NCBI GenBank assembly: GCA_020740775.1
Contig: JAHEWK010000008.1
Location: 2,356,001 to 2,420,000 of the forward strand
Length of the DNA stretch: 64,000 nt
Direction of reading: 5' to 3'
DNA from: Ilyonectria destructans
Lineage: Eukaryota; Ascomycota; Sordariomycetes; Hypocreales; Nectriaceae
This document shows, in pieces, positions 51,473-63,000 of the stretch. The first letter of the stretch is position 1, and each line of letters begins with the position of its first letter. The translations under genes were made by a program, and so were the position numbers. The notes below the pieces were generated by a model. The model was not told the DNA's origin, searched no databases, and saw only the letters and a program-made list of their open reading frames with translations.

Positions 51473-52826
51473 TGTCTAAGGCATGTTAGATCAGTTGAAG
51501 AAGGCTGAGGACGACGGAAAGAAGAGCGGAGTCGTACCAGGTATTGATCTATCCGAGGGCTTACTAGGCGGGGTCTGCTCAGCTGAAACTAGATGTGCAG
51601 AATGGATTCAGCTCCTGTGTGTGCGCCCAATTTGTAGAGGTTTCGCCCATTGGCTTCCTTTATTTTCATTTTCATGTACATGCATAAAGTCAGCACAACA
51701 AGCCAATCAGTTACTGTTATCGAGCATCGGCGTATCCTGAGCCAAATTCGAGGCAGCCAACCTGCAGCCACATCACAGGTATAGCGAATTATAAAAGGTC
51801 AGCAACCGCCCTGAGAACTTTTGGTGATGCAGGCTCAGAGGTCATCTCGCAAGTGGTCTGAACACTTTTGAGACGCCAAGCCACGACGCACACAAACAAA
51901 GGAAATGAGATTATCGAGCGCTCTAAGCGCTCTGCAAAGCTTCCAGTTTCTCCGGCCAAGCGCTCAATCGCATCTATGAATGACCTCCATGCATTCTTCG
52001 GAGTATAAACGATGGCCCCGGCGCCAGGTGTGCTTCGTGGCCTAGGGGTGTTCGGGTGTTATGGCTTTGAAAGCCCGTTCAGGCCCGCTCAGCGATTGAC
52101 CACCCCTTTGCATCACCACTTGTGCTAGGCAAATGGGTTCGGGCCGTGCCTGGTACGGGCCGGTAATGGGCTGCCGCGGCCTGGCGCTACACATGGACGG
52201 CGTCGACCGTGGGGCCTCATCTGGCTAGAGCTAACAAGATTTGCCTGGACTTCGCGCGCAACACGGAGGCGGGCAGGCTTCTGAGAAACCCAGGCGCAGT
52301 CACTCCAATTCATCTCCCCGGCCAGGCAAAGGGTTACGCAGACGGTACAAGACAGCTGCCAGGGATTGATACCCTGTCGCGGGGCAAGGAGTCATCGCGC
52401 AGGCGTGTCTTTTAAGCGAAATGCCTGATTCGCATCCCGCCATCCTGGGGCCATCGAGCCTCACCGATCCCGGAACGCATGGACGACAATATAAGAGGTC
52501 GGGAGTCGTGCCATGCCGATGGTAAAGGCTCGAACAGGGTACACTGGACACCGTGGTTCTGCCTCCTGCTTGTCCTCCAGCAACCGGCGGCGGTCGCACA
52601 TCACTGACCAGGAGCCCAAGAGTGAAGAGGACGCTGCAGGGCGACGGCCGCAACGAGCAACTTGGTTGCTGCGCAGCAGCCGCCACAGCCACCGCAGCCA
52701 CCACATCACGCGAGAAGTGACGGCTGAGTGACATTCATCAACTGGCATTTCCAGTAGTCCTCCTTCCTCGCAACTTCGCATTTTCTCAGAGCCGCCACTC
52801 TTCTTCAAAGTGCGTCACGCACGATT
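51473..52826. other. Divergent region between NLR1 and SesB
   Basis: No gene is supportable. The part nearest NLR1 (about 51540-51960) is the inverted counterpart of 55120-55550. The rest is GC-rich with no recognised element, and presumably holds both promoters. Confidence 0.4.
51540..51960 (-). repeat. NLR1 upstream flank, inverted copy of the NLR2 upstream flank
   Basis: The minus strand here resembles the plus strand at 55120-55550. Shared blocks, in order, are GCAGAGCGCTTAGAGCG, GAGCCTGCAT, CGGTTGCTGACCTTT, ATAATTCGCTATACSTGTGA, GTGGCTGCAGGTTGGC, TTGGCTCAGG and CACATCTAGTTTC. It places homologous sequence upstream of both NLR genes. Confidence 0.65.
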
Positions 52827-54047
52827 GTGATGATCTCCACCAACCCGAGCTCCCTTTCCTATCGATTCTACAACGCATCGCTGATGAGGAGGTTGCGAGC
52901 GAAATTTCCATGGCGGAAGCAGCATCGGACTGGCGACAATTCACCGGAAATTCATCAACAGCAGGAGACAAGCCGCGGCCACGACCCGCCCAGTCCTCCA
53001 CCGCATCACGAGACAGACCTCGGGTCACCCCCTCAGAGCACTCCAGTTCCCTCCTTCCCGGATGGAGTTGAAGTTCTGCACGACTGCCGCGACGCCACGA
53101 TCGACATCTGCTTTGTCCACGGTCTGTCTGGCAATCGGGTCAGCACCTGGACCGCCAATAGGCAGCCCAAACCCTGGCCCGAGACGCTCCTGCCACTCAA
53201 GCTCAGCAGGGCTCGCATACTCACGTATGGCTACGACGCGTACATCGTGCGGAAACCGGTCGCATCGACAAATGGGCTGATCGATCACGCCACGAACCTC
53301 TTGAACGACCTGGCGACCGACAGAGCCTGTTCCAATGCGTCCTCTCGACCGCTAGTCTTTGTCGCCCACAGCCTGGGCGGCCTCGTCTGCAAGGAAGCCG
53401 TTCTTCTCTCCCGAAACAACCCCGAACCACATCTCCGGGGCATATTCGACTGCACCAAGGGCATCGTATTCCTGGGCACGCCTCACAGGGGATCCTGGAT
53501 GGCCGACTGGGCCAGGATACCGGCTTCGGCCCTTGGGATCGTCAAGTCCACCAACAAGTCGTTGTTGAAGATCTTGGAGACAGACGACAAGTACCTGCAG
53601 TCCATTCAAGATCGCTTTTGGTCCATGGTACGGGAACAGCAGAAGGCCGGCCGGGATCTCGAGGTTACGTGCTTCTTTGAAGAACTGCCCTTGTCTGGGG
53701 TCGGAAAAGTCGTCTCCAAGGACTCGGCTACCCTTGAAAGTTACAACGCGATCAGCATCCACGCCAACCATAGCAACATGGCTAAGTTTAGTTCCGTGGA
53801 CGACAATGGATTTAAAAGGCTGCTTGGCGAGCTGACCAGATGGGAATCACAAATCAGGAATTCAGCTGCCAAGCAACCAAGACGATCTATAGAAGAAGCA
53901 CAGATAAAAAGGTCAGCCAACTCGTACTTCAACAGCTATGGCCCTGGCGACCAATTCAACGCTCCCGGCGGTACTCAGAACATCAGCAAAGGTAGTGGTA
54001 ACCAATTCCCTGGGGCTACTTTCTCGGGGACTGTGCAATTTGGCTAA
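52827..54047 (+). CDS. sesB: SesB-like alpha/beta hydrolase with C-terminal sigma amyloid motif
   Basis: Single exon, 406 residues. After a basic/Pro-rich N-terminus comes a serine-hydrolase fold: oxyanion-type IDICFVHGLSG (His about 98), the nucleophile elbow FVAHSLGGLVCKEAV (Ser about 182), LGTPHRGSWMADWA, and a distal His in HANHSNMAKF (about 315). Residues 370-406 form the sigma motif (YGPGDQFNAPGG then TQNISKGSGNQFPGATF). SesB-type proteins act as effectors: their hydrolase domain is thought to be switched on when the motif is templated by an NLR. It is divergent from NLR1, whose motif is of the same subtype, and convergent with SesA. Intact and full length. Symbol by family resemblance only. 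Confidence 0.8.
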   Translation: MMISTNPSSLSYRFYNASLMRRLRAKFPWRKQHRTGDNSPEIHQQQETSRGHDPPSPPPHHETDLGSPPQSTPVPSFPDGVEVLHDCRDATIDICFVHGLSGNRVSTWTANRQPKPWPETLLPLKLSRARILTYGYDAYIVRKPVASTNGLIDHATNLLNDLATDRACSNASSRPLVFVAHSLGGLVCKEAVLLSRNNPEPHLRGIFDCTKGIVFLGTPHRGSWMADWARIPASALGIVKSTNKSLLKILETDDKYLQSIQDRFWSMVREQQKAGRDLEVTCFFEELPLSGVGKVVSKDSATLESYNAISIHANHSNMAKFSSVDDNGFKRLLGELTRWESQIRNSAAKQPRRSIEEAQIKRSANSYFNSYGPGDQFNAPGGTQNISKGSGNQFPGATFSGTVQFG

Positions 54048-54367
54048 GGGGTTCGCGAGCGGGGTTCGCGAGAGCAGGTGTCTGAAGATATCTGGGCAGA
54101 GGTCGACCAAGGAGGCTGCGAATCCAATCTTAGGCATATGCATAATATGTCACATTGCCTTGTGATTCTTCGCTTGATTCATTTTCTTAAACCAAATGCA
54201 ATCGAGGAGACTCTCCTCAAGCTATATTGCCAAACACACAATAACGCCTGCTCCCACTACCTAGACATCAAGGCCCAGCGAACAACGGATGGCATACTGA
54301 ACCAGTCTTCCACCTTATGGTAGTATGAAGGGCTTTCCAACGTAGTCCTTCTCAAGTCGGATTGTTG
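54048..54367. other. Convergent gap between SesB and SesA
   Basis: No feature beyond presumed 3' ends of both transcripts. Confidence 0.4.
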
Positions 54368-54963
54368 TCAAAAGGACACAGATCCAGAGAAAGTAGCCCC
54401 AGGGAAGTGGTTGCCACTGCCTGTGCTCTTGTTCACGGTACCGCCAGGAGCGTTGAGCATGTCCCCAGAGCCATAGTGCGCAAAAGTATCGCCCGACCCC
54501 TCGTTTGGCATGGACACCTCCATATTTGACAGCTTCTCGATGGCACCGCGCAACCCGTTGACTTGGTCTTCCATTCCTGCCCTGATTGCACCGTTCTCGG
54601 CCAAGGCACATATATCATTCATCATCCCCATCACCAAAACCTCCACCGTCCTTCCCTTGCCCTCTTGTGTCACCGCCTCTTTGTAACCCTCGAACCTCGA
54701 AGTCTCCGGTGCTTGGGCGACGGCGTTGAATATGCTCTTGGACAGCTCTGCGTTGGTGTTGCACTCCCTCAGTGAGTCCATGACGCTTTGGGGATCTCCG
54801 GCTACGTTGAGTCCGCCTAGTTGAGTCTTGGCAGTTTGCCTCGACCCGCTTCGTGGAAAGCCTCTCGGAGACCCTTGTCATCTTTGACAACATTGTAGTA
54901 ATCTGTGGCGGCCTCGAGGGTGGTGATCGTGCTCGAGATCAAGTTTGTGACAGTAGCTGCCAT
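54368..54963 (-). pseudogene. sesA: SesA-like gene with C-terminal sigma motif, probably frameshifted
   Basis: From ATG 54963 the minus strand reads MAATVTNLISSTITTLEAAT then DYYNVVKDDKGLREAFHEAG, typical of a SesA N-terminal domain, but this frame ends at a TAG (54819-54817) after 48 residues. From about 54838 another frame carries on the family sequence without a gap in sense: QTAKTQLGGLNVAGDPQSV, then MDSLRECNTNAELS and NDICALAENGAIR, ending in the sigma motif (YGSGDMLNAPGG, TVNKSTGSGNHFPGATF). The frames meet with a shift of one base mod 3, and a short helix of the family appears missing, so a small deletion is likely. No intron fits. SesA proteins are proposed effectors or co-regulators of NLRs. 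Confidence 0.65.
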
Positions 54964-55992
54964 CTTTGGGCGGAAGACTAAATCCGGGCTGTGGATATGC
55001 TCCGATGCTACTGACGTCTGTGGCTCTTATTAGTATTGATATTTCTTCCCAAGAGTCAGGTATTTAACGCCTACAGAGAATATTGCGAGAAGGCGTGTTC
55101 ACGGAATATATCAGACCTGATAGGGTTAGCGAAGGGAAAAGGCAGAGCGCTTAGAGCGTTGAGTAAGAAAGACGTCTGGCTTCCTACACCCCTTAGGAGG
55201 GTGCGGGCACCCTGCAGTATCGCGCATGAGATTCTCATTTGCTGGGTGTGGGCAACTACCCTCTGAGCCTGCATTGCCACCAAAAAGTTCTCGGCGGTTG
55301 CTGACCTTTGATAATTCGCTATACGTGTGATGTGGCTGCAGGTTGGCAGCACTGAATTGGCTCAGGCGATACTGGACTATGGTAGCTCATTGGCTCATCG
55401 TCCCGACTCTATGCATATGCAGTCCAAATGGGAAACATCCAACTTGAGAGATGCGCAGATTGGCTCCTGGCTGGAGCACAGTCCATTCTACACATCTAGT
55501 TTCGGCTGGAACGGACCCCGCTCACCCGCTGGCCTGGCGCCCCAATCTGACACCAGATGTGCTTTCCTGCTTCCCAAGAGTGTCAAACTATTGTTCGGCT
55601 CGCGAACGAAACCTCTACATGCTGCACGCGTTTGATCTTCCAAGACGACCTGAGTCTCGTTTGTATCCGTCCGTGCTGTCATATTTTCGCGAAGCCCTAT
55701 TGGCGACAGCTGGCCACCCCTGCCTCTTCAGCCCGCGATGACTGCCAAATGAGTAACCCTAGGGCTCTGACTTCATCATCCTCACCATTTCCAGGTGACT
55801 TCACGTCTAGTCTACCTCCTTCTCGGCAGAGACGAAGAGATTTTGGTAGTCCGCCTCTCACCCTGCGTTCCTCCTTCAACCGGGTCTACAGGCCTTGGTG
55901 ATCCTTGGACAGATCATAGTCGTCTTGTACAACCCCACTTAACTTTTTGCCGCCTTCCGCCTTTCTTTCATCGATCTAACGTTCTTTAGATA
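54964..55992. other. Upstream region shared by SesA and NLR2
   Basis: Divergent promoter region. It contains the copy of the NLR1 upstream flank (55120-55550). No other gene is supportable. Confidence 0.4.
55120..55550 (+). repeat. NLR2 upstream flank, inverted copy of the NLR1 upstream flank
   Basis: Counterpart of 51540-51960 in opposite orientation (see there for the shared blocks). Relative to the start codon it lies about 370 bases further upstream than in NLR1, so there was an insertion or deletion since duplication. Confidence 0.65.
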
Positions 55993-58422
55993 ATGGGCTC
56001 TGCGCAGAGCACATCCTTTATCAGCCACGGTACTGGGGACCAACTTAACACTCATCGCGGCACCGTGAACAAGAGCGAAGGTGATGGCGCCCATCTCCCC
56101 GGAGCCACTATTCACGGTGATGTGCATATTACTTGTAAGAGCGGCTGTTTTCGCGGATAGCCGGAGATTCTTAACTCACCATATCGTTCAAACACAGGGG
56201 AATCATCACAAAATTGCTTACAATCGCTGGCTTTTCGAGAAATGGACAGTCGGTTCCACGACATCGATACCGCCGCTCAGGGAACATGCGAGTGGCTGCT
56301 TCGACACCAAACGTACACGAGATGGGCCTCTTGTGATCAAGGTGTGCTTTGGATCAAAGGGAAGCCCGGCTCTGGGAAGTCGACGTTGCTACGACACATC
56401 CTGGGTAAAGTCGTGGCAATACCCACGACCGCGGAGAGTGACTTGATCCTCTCGTTCTTCTTCCACAGCCGCGGCGCTGAACTCCAAAGGACGCCGTTGG
56501 GCCTCTTCCAGACCCTCCTTTACCAGCTCCTCAGGCAGGTCCCTGACGCACTGCAAGACCTCGTGGCTACTTTCAAACAACGGTGCGAAACCATTGGCAA
56601 GCCGGGTGAAAAGTGGCAGTGGCATCCAGGCGAACTGCAATGCTTCTTCGAGTTATCGCTTCCGAAGGTCTTGGAGACTCGCCCAGTCTGGTTATTCGTC
56701 GACGCGTTGGACGAATGTGGCGAAGAGATTGCGGCCAAGTTAGTCGAGGAGTTCAAGTCCTTGCTCCAAAGGCTTTCGTCCATCGGCTCGAAACACTTTC
56801 ACGTCTGCTTCACTTGTCGTCACTACCCGATTCTGCCAGACCTGGATGGTGCGCTCCAAATATGCGCAGATGGAGAAAACGGGAAAGACATATCGACGTT
56901 CGTCCAAGAAAAGCTCTCTTCGTTCCGCGTACGAAAGTCATCCATGATTCCGGATTTGATCACGAAACGCGCCGAGGGCGTGTTCCTCTGGGCGTGGCTT
57001 GTGGTGAACCAAGTTCTAAAGCTTGACAGGGAGGGTGTCGGGCCAAAGAAGATCGAGGCTGAAATCCGTTCGATTCCTCAAAAGCTCGATGCCTTATACC
57101 GCGAACTCATCCGAAACATGGGCTCGGACTCTCTGAACCTCGTCCAATGGATCTGCTTTGCCATGCGGCCGTTGTCATTAGAAGAATTGCGATGGGCTAT
57201 ACTTGTCGAGGCCGATTGCCAACATCTGTCATTATACGAATGCCAGAACGCAGGAGATTACACATCCGACGATGATAGAATGAAGAGGCGAGTTCAGACG
57301 CTTAGCCGCGGTCTTGCCGAGGTCACGTCGGATGCGAAGGTTGTCCAGTTCATCCACCAGTCCGTCAAGGATTTTTTCGTCAAGAATGGCCTATCGGCTC
57401 TGGATAAGACCGTCAAAGCCGACTTTATAGTCGGAATCGCACACTATCGGCTTTCTAGGACCTGTATACGCTACTTGGCGATGGAGGAGATCGGCCGGTT
57501 GGCAAGCGATGAGCGTGGCGACATAATATCTGAGTTTCCTTTCGTGCATTACGCCACGACCTCGTGGGTAGCGCATACGAAGCAAAGTGATGCTAGAAGT
57601 GTCCCTCAAGAGGATCTTCTGGACTATTTCGCAGGGCCATCAAACACTCTTATGGAACAATGGGTGCATATTTACAGAATATTGGAGATATATTCTGATA
57701 ACTGTCCGCCAGAAGGGACTAGTCTAATACACGTTATGTCGAGGTATGGAGTGGCAGGAGCGTTGTGGGCCATTTTGAAAAGGGCAGACCAAACTGGCAT
57801 TAATATCGACGCCAAAGATTCGCATGGCCGGACGCCGCTATCGTGGGCCGCCGAGCACGGACACGAGGCCGTTGTGCGGCTGCTCTTCGACCGGGGCGCC
57901 CACATCGAGGCGGCGGACGAGGTGGGCCAGACGCCGCTGTCGTGGGCCGCCGCGAAAGGGCACGAGGCCGTTGTGCAGCTGCTCCTCGACCGGGGCGCCC
58001 ACATCGAGGCGGCGGACGAGGTGGGCCAGACGCCGCTGTCGTGGGCCGCCGCGAAAGGGCACGAGGCCGTTGTGCAGCTGCTCCTCGACCGGGGCACCCA
58101 CATCGAGGCGGCGGACGAGTGGGGCCGGACGCCGCTATGGAGGGCCGCCGCGTACGGGCACGAGGCCGTTGTGCGGCTGCTCCTCGACCGGGGCGCCCAC
58201 ATCGAGGCGGCGGACGAGTGGGGCCAGACGCCGCTGTCGTGGGCCGCCGAGAACGGGCACGCGGCCGTTGTGCAGCTGCTCCTCGACCGGGGCGCCCACA
58301 TCGAGGCGGCGGACGAGTGGGGCCGGACGCCGCTATCGTGGGCCGCCCTCGGAGGGCACGACGCCGTCATGCAGTTACTGCAATTACATGGTGCCCAACC
58401 TTCGTCGACTACGTCGCCTTGA
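55993..58422 (+). CDS. NLR2: sigma-like motif-NACHT-ankyrin receptor
   Basis: Exons 55993-56134 and 56198-58422 encode 788 residues. The 63 bp intron (GTAAGA, branch TTAACTC, acceptor ACACAG, phase 1) is at the same place as in NLR1 and is recognisably homologous. Exon 1 encodes a variant sigma motif (GTGDQLNTHRG, TVNKSEGDGAHLPGATI). Exon 2 has CLQSLAFREMDSRFHDIDTA, the NACHT P-loop GKPGSGKSTLL at about 102-112, Walker B-like VWLFVDALDECGEE, and six to seven ankyrin repeats (AADEVGQTPLSWAAAKGHEA) ending QLHGAQPSSTTSP. It is an intact receptor. Its motif resembles that of SesA (shared TVNKS) more than that of SesB. Confidence 0.85.
57824..58400 (+). repeat. Near-identical 99 bp ankyrin units
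   Basis: About six GC-rich 99 bp units, each coding one 33-residue ankyrin repeat, differ at only a few positions (for example the residues after AADE and TPL). Such homogeneous repeats are usual in fungal NLRs that evolve by repeat exchange. Three long antisense or off-frame open frames here are composition artefacts. Confidence 0.75.
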
Positions 58423-58479
58423 CCTCCACCCTACCCACCACCTGCTCCTGAACCCTATTTATAAACCCGGTTATCTCTG

Positions 58480-58750
58480 GCAGTAGAACCTACTGGAAAA
58501 CTGCTTAAGTAAAGTTATTTCGAATGTTGGAGATATTCATTAGTAATTCAAGTCGATTAGTTTCCCTCAGTATTAGTCCCATTTTACTATTGACATGTGC
58601 AATTACCCAACCTCATAAACAGTACCTCGGGATATTCGATTAGGAAACGTCTCACTGTATTTGCGCCGAAATTTACCAGCAACGTCCGGACCTCCGCTAA
58701 GTATTGACATCTTGAACTTCCTGGTTGATCAAGAATGCGTTTTCTTAAAA
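58480..58750 (+). repeat. NLR2 3' flank, duplicated next to the truncated NLR
   Basis: Counterpart of 41560-41830 in inverted orientation. Confidence 0.65.
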
Positions 58751-59572
58751 TAGTCTGATATGACCCCCGTATGCTTCTAAAAGCGCTTAGCTTTGAATTG
58801 CGGAGTAGCCTCCATGTGTTTTCAGTTTCCTCTTTGTACCTTAACACCTCAGTACCAGCGCTTGCCTTTCCCCCGATCCCACAGGTAAGCCCGATCCCTC
58901 CCATCCCGTCCACAGCGTAATCCGGCGTAAGTGCAATCGTTCTGGCAGAATGGTTTACGCTAACCTTGACCCAGGCCCACTCAGTTGGATTCTTCCAGTG
59001 CGCCATATAGCCACACAGAAACGGGTGTGCGAGAGACGGTATAACTTGCTCAGGCGGCTCAAACGAAGCCCTCCGTAGATGGATCGTGTGTGGTCTGGGG
59101 TAGACGTGCTCCGTGTTGAGCTACCTGACGAAGAACCTCCAGGCGGGCCACACTACTTCGGCCGGATGCAGGTGCTTTCCTTGGCCATCCGGTTAGCTTC
59201 AATGACGGTCGAGCGCCCTTTCGCACAGGAACAATATGACGGCGGATTTTGTAAAAAGAAGTGAAGCGGGACAGGATAGAACAAAACTCTTCTTGGTCGT
59301 GAATGGTCGTGAAAAATCCTATCGTTTTTGCCCTTGCCTGGACTTCTAGGGCCATTTTGAGGTGAATGTTCTGTACCAACATTTTCCGGCCTGCCTAGTG
59401 GCTTGCCCACCAAGCACCTGTCGCTACATGCAATTGGCATTAATCAGAGTACGCTTTCCAGTTTTTCTTGCCATGGAACGCCTTGGTAATTCTGATGCAG
59501 TTGCAGCTGAGTGTGGCTTACTTTCCATGGTTAGACGCATGAGGTCAGCCACAGCAAAAGTCAGCCTTGGCC

Positions 59573-59672
59573 AGCTAATAGACTGCGCCTTCGGTTCACT
59601 GCGTAATGTTCGCGGGTAGGTAACGGCGAGGCTTTCTGGCCTCAGTGTTGAACTATTAAGTTAACCGCACTG
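59573..59672 (+). repeat. Dispersed repeat, copy 2
   Basis: Direct-orientation copy of 45963-46062, with shared core GACTGCGCCTTC, TTCACTGCGTAATGTT and GGTAACGGCGAGGC. Confidence 0.7.
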
Positions 59673-60075
59673 TGCTCGTCAAATAACTGGGGACCCACCG
59701 GACGCTCAAGCTGGTGGTTTGGAGAGGCGTACCCAAGGCAGAGCATGAGAGCCCACAATCTGAGGTTCCGATGAGCTTTCTTTTGCGACGTTGTTGAGGT
59801 GGCGGTGGTAGTGCCAACCGGTGGTGGCAGTGCATGCATACATAGGCCTGGTAGCGACACCATCCCTGGCTGCCTGATGCGCCCTCGATCGTCTCTACCC
59901 TTCTTCCTTCCATCCCCAAATACGAATCGGCCGCGAAACAGTCAGTTGCGATAATCGCCCTTCATCAGACGCCTTTCAGGAAGTCATTCCGCCTTATCTC
60001 CCTCTACCCTACCGATGCTTACATCCCGAGCAAAGTCGCGCCTGTGAATCATAACCAGATCGACATCTCGCCGAG

Positions 60076-63000
60076 ATGGATGGGAGACCTTGGTACGAAG
60101 ACCAGGCTGAGACAAGCTCCCCTCACCCTCCAAAGCGACAAAAGAATTTTCACGACGAGGGCAATGAAGTTCACGAGTCGCGAAACGGGTCGCTCACTTC
60201 GCATGATCAGTACACCATCGCGTGGATCTGCGCGCTGCACATAGAGATGGCAGCAGCTCGCGCCATGCTGGACGAGGTTCACGAAGACCTGCCAAGGCAT
60301 AGGAACAACAGCAACACCTACACGCTCGGCAGCATAGAGTACCACAACATCGTCATTGCGTGCTTGCCAACGTACGGAACGAACAACGCGGCGAATGTGT
60401 TGACCCACCTGGTCCGTACCTTCCCGTCGATCCGCCTGGGTTTGATGGTGGGAATTGGAGGTGGAGTGCCGAGCAACGCCGATATACGTTTGGGCGACAT
60501 CGTCGTCGGAACGAGGGTGATGCAGTATGATTTGGGGAAGATTGTTGGAGACGGACAGATCCAGCCGACAGCAATCCCAAAGATTCCCCAACAGCTCCTC
60601 GGCACAGTCGTGTCCACCTTACGATCAAAACATGAGCTAGAGCCCAGTCGGGTCCCATCCATCCTGCGGGAGAAGTTTGAGGGACACTCCGAGTACGGTC
60701 GCCCAAGCTCACCGGATTGCCTTTTCTGCGCGACGTATGATCATGCATCTCCAACGCCTGGCTGTGACGGATGCGACCATTCAAAGCTGGTACCACGAAG
60801 CAGGCGGATGACGGATGATCCGCTGATACATTATGGTGCAATCGCCTCAGGGAACCAAGTCATACGGAGCGGCACTGTCCGGGACAACATTGCTCGTCGA
60901 GCTGACGTCATGTGTTTCGAAATGGAGGCCGCTGGCCTGATGGATATTCTCCCTTATCTCCCAATCCGTGGAATCTGCAATTACTCAGACTCTCACAAGA
61001 ACAAGGAATGGCAGAAGTATGCCGCAGCTGCAGCGGCTGCATACGCAAGGGAATTACTGACGGTGTTACCCGTGGCCGAAGCGCATGCAAAAGCTGCCCA
61101 CGTGCCCAACCCTCGTAAGTTAAGCTTAGTGGTCTTGAGAGCATGTTCTGATCATCGTGGCTCACATCCGGTATGTAGATCAAGATTTATCAAACAATCA
61201 CCGGCAGCGATTGCTGGACTCCCTCAGATTTGACCAGATGGATTCTCGTAAATCGACTATTAAAACCGCCCACATCAAAACATGTCGATGGTTTCTTAAC
61301 CACCCTGACTACCAAGCATGGCTTGATGCCGGAAAATGGACGCAACATCATGGCTTTTTGTGGATCAGTGGCAAGCCGGGTGCGGGCAAGTCGACTATCA
61401 TGAAGTTCGCATGCTCGAGCATGAAGAGCAAAGCCCGCCGCGAGCATTCTATCACTGCTTCTTTCTTCTTCAACGCTCGGGGAGAATACTTGGAAAGGTC
61501 GATCGTGGGGATGTACCGATCTTTGCTACTCCAGCTGCTCGAAGACTATCCTGATCTCCAGACAGTCTTGGACGATCCCGATCTCGTTTCCCCGAGTCAG
61601 AATGGCTGTCCTTGCTTGAACGTTCTGAAGGACCTTTTCTGCAACGCAGTGTCCGCCCTCGGTAAACTCTCGTTTACTTGCTTCATCGATGCTCTCGACG
61701 AGTGTGATGAACAACAAGTTATGGACATGGTCCAATACTTTGAAGACCTGGCAGAACAATCCACAGACAACCGCATTGCGCTCCGAATCTGTTTCTCTAG
61801 TCGACATTATCCCTACATCATCATACGACGGGGGATCCGACTCACGCTAGAGGACCAGCCAGGTCATGCCGAAGACTTGGCAAACTACGTTGCAAGCCGC
61901 CTCCGGATCAAAGAACCTGCGCTTGTCGAAGAGCTGCAACCCCAACTTCTCGAGAAAGCCGCCGGTGTTTTCCTGTGGATCGTCCTCGTTGTCGATATTC
62001 TCAACAAAGATTATGGACATGGTGGTCTGGCTCCGAGAAAGAGACTCGCAGAAATACCGAGCGACTTGAGCAAACTGTTCAGAAACATCCTGAGGCGTGA
62101 CAATAAGAATATGGAGCATCTTCTGCTTTGCGTCCTCTGGATTCTCTACGCAAAGCAGCCCTTGCGGCCGACGGAGTTCTACCATGCTCTCTGGTCTGGT
62201 TTGTCACTGAAGGGTCTGGCCGATCCCGAAATCCCAGGTGTCACCGTCCCAGATGCTGGTGACAGGGTTAACGGATGTGTTATCAGCTCCTCGAAAGGAC
62301 TTGCTGAGATCACGAAATCTAAGCAGCCAACCGTGCAATTCATACACGAATCCGTCCGAGATTTCCTCGTCAAAGATAAGGGTCTGCATGAATTGTGGCC
62401 TGATCTTGGATTTGATTGGGAGAGCCCAAGCCATGAGAGACTCAAACAATGTTGCAACTTATATATGAATCATAGCTTGGTGCGTGCGTCTGTTAGCAAG
62501 CTGCTGTCAGAGGCCAAATCCAACGGGCACACGGAAATCTCAAAGGAGTACCCGTTTTTGGAGTATGCCAGTCAGCATGTTCTCCACCATGCCAACGCCG
62601 CGGCGAATGCGGTTCCTCAAGACGAGTTTCTATCTCGTTTTCGCGTTCCCAACTGGATCAGTATCATCAATCTTTTCGAAAAGTTCAAGGTTCGTGAATA
62701 CAGCCCGGATGCAAGTCTCTTCTATCTTCTCGCAGAAAAAGGATTCTCGGAGCTCATCCGCACGAGGCTCAAAAAGGATCCGCGTATTCATTGTTTTGGA
62801 GAGAGATATGGGTACCCCATATTTGCCGCTTTGGCCAGTGGTAACAAAGATGCTGTTGCTGCTCTTCTGAACTCTCCTTCGAGCATCTGTAACGGAGTCG
62901 ACATTACAGAGGGTCTGAACTGCAGGAAAGACTTGAAAGAGTACAAAAATCGAACACCGCTGTCTTGGGCTGCCCAGGATGGTCGGGCTGGCATTGTCAA

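Larger units (their letters stand above)
58423..60075. other. Downstream of NLR2; intergenic
   Basis: 58480-58750 is shared with the flank of the truncated NLR copy (41560-41830, inverted). A minus-strand frame at 59006-58587 starts protein-like (MAHWKNPTEWAWVKVSVNH) but runs into that shared flank and has no family. 59573-59672 is the second copy of the dispersed repeat. No other gene is supportable. Confidence 0.4.

Noticed and set aside
52300..52808. Minus-strand frames between NLR1 and SesB
   Set aside because: GC-rich shadows without domain. They overlap the presumed divergent promoter.
57672..58486. Long off-frame and antisense frames over the NLR2 ankyrin repeats (also 41837-42306)
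   Set aside because: GC-rich near-identical 99 bp units keep all frames open. They read Arg/Gly/Pro-rich nonsense.
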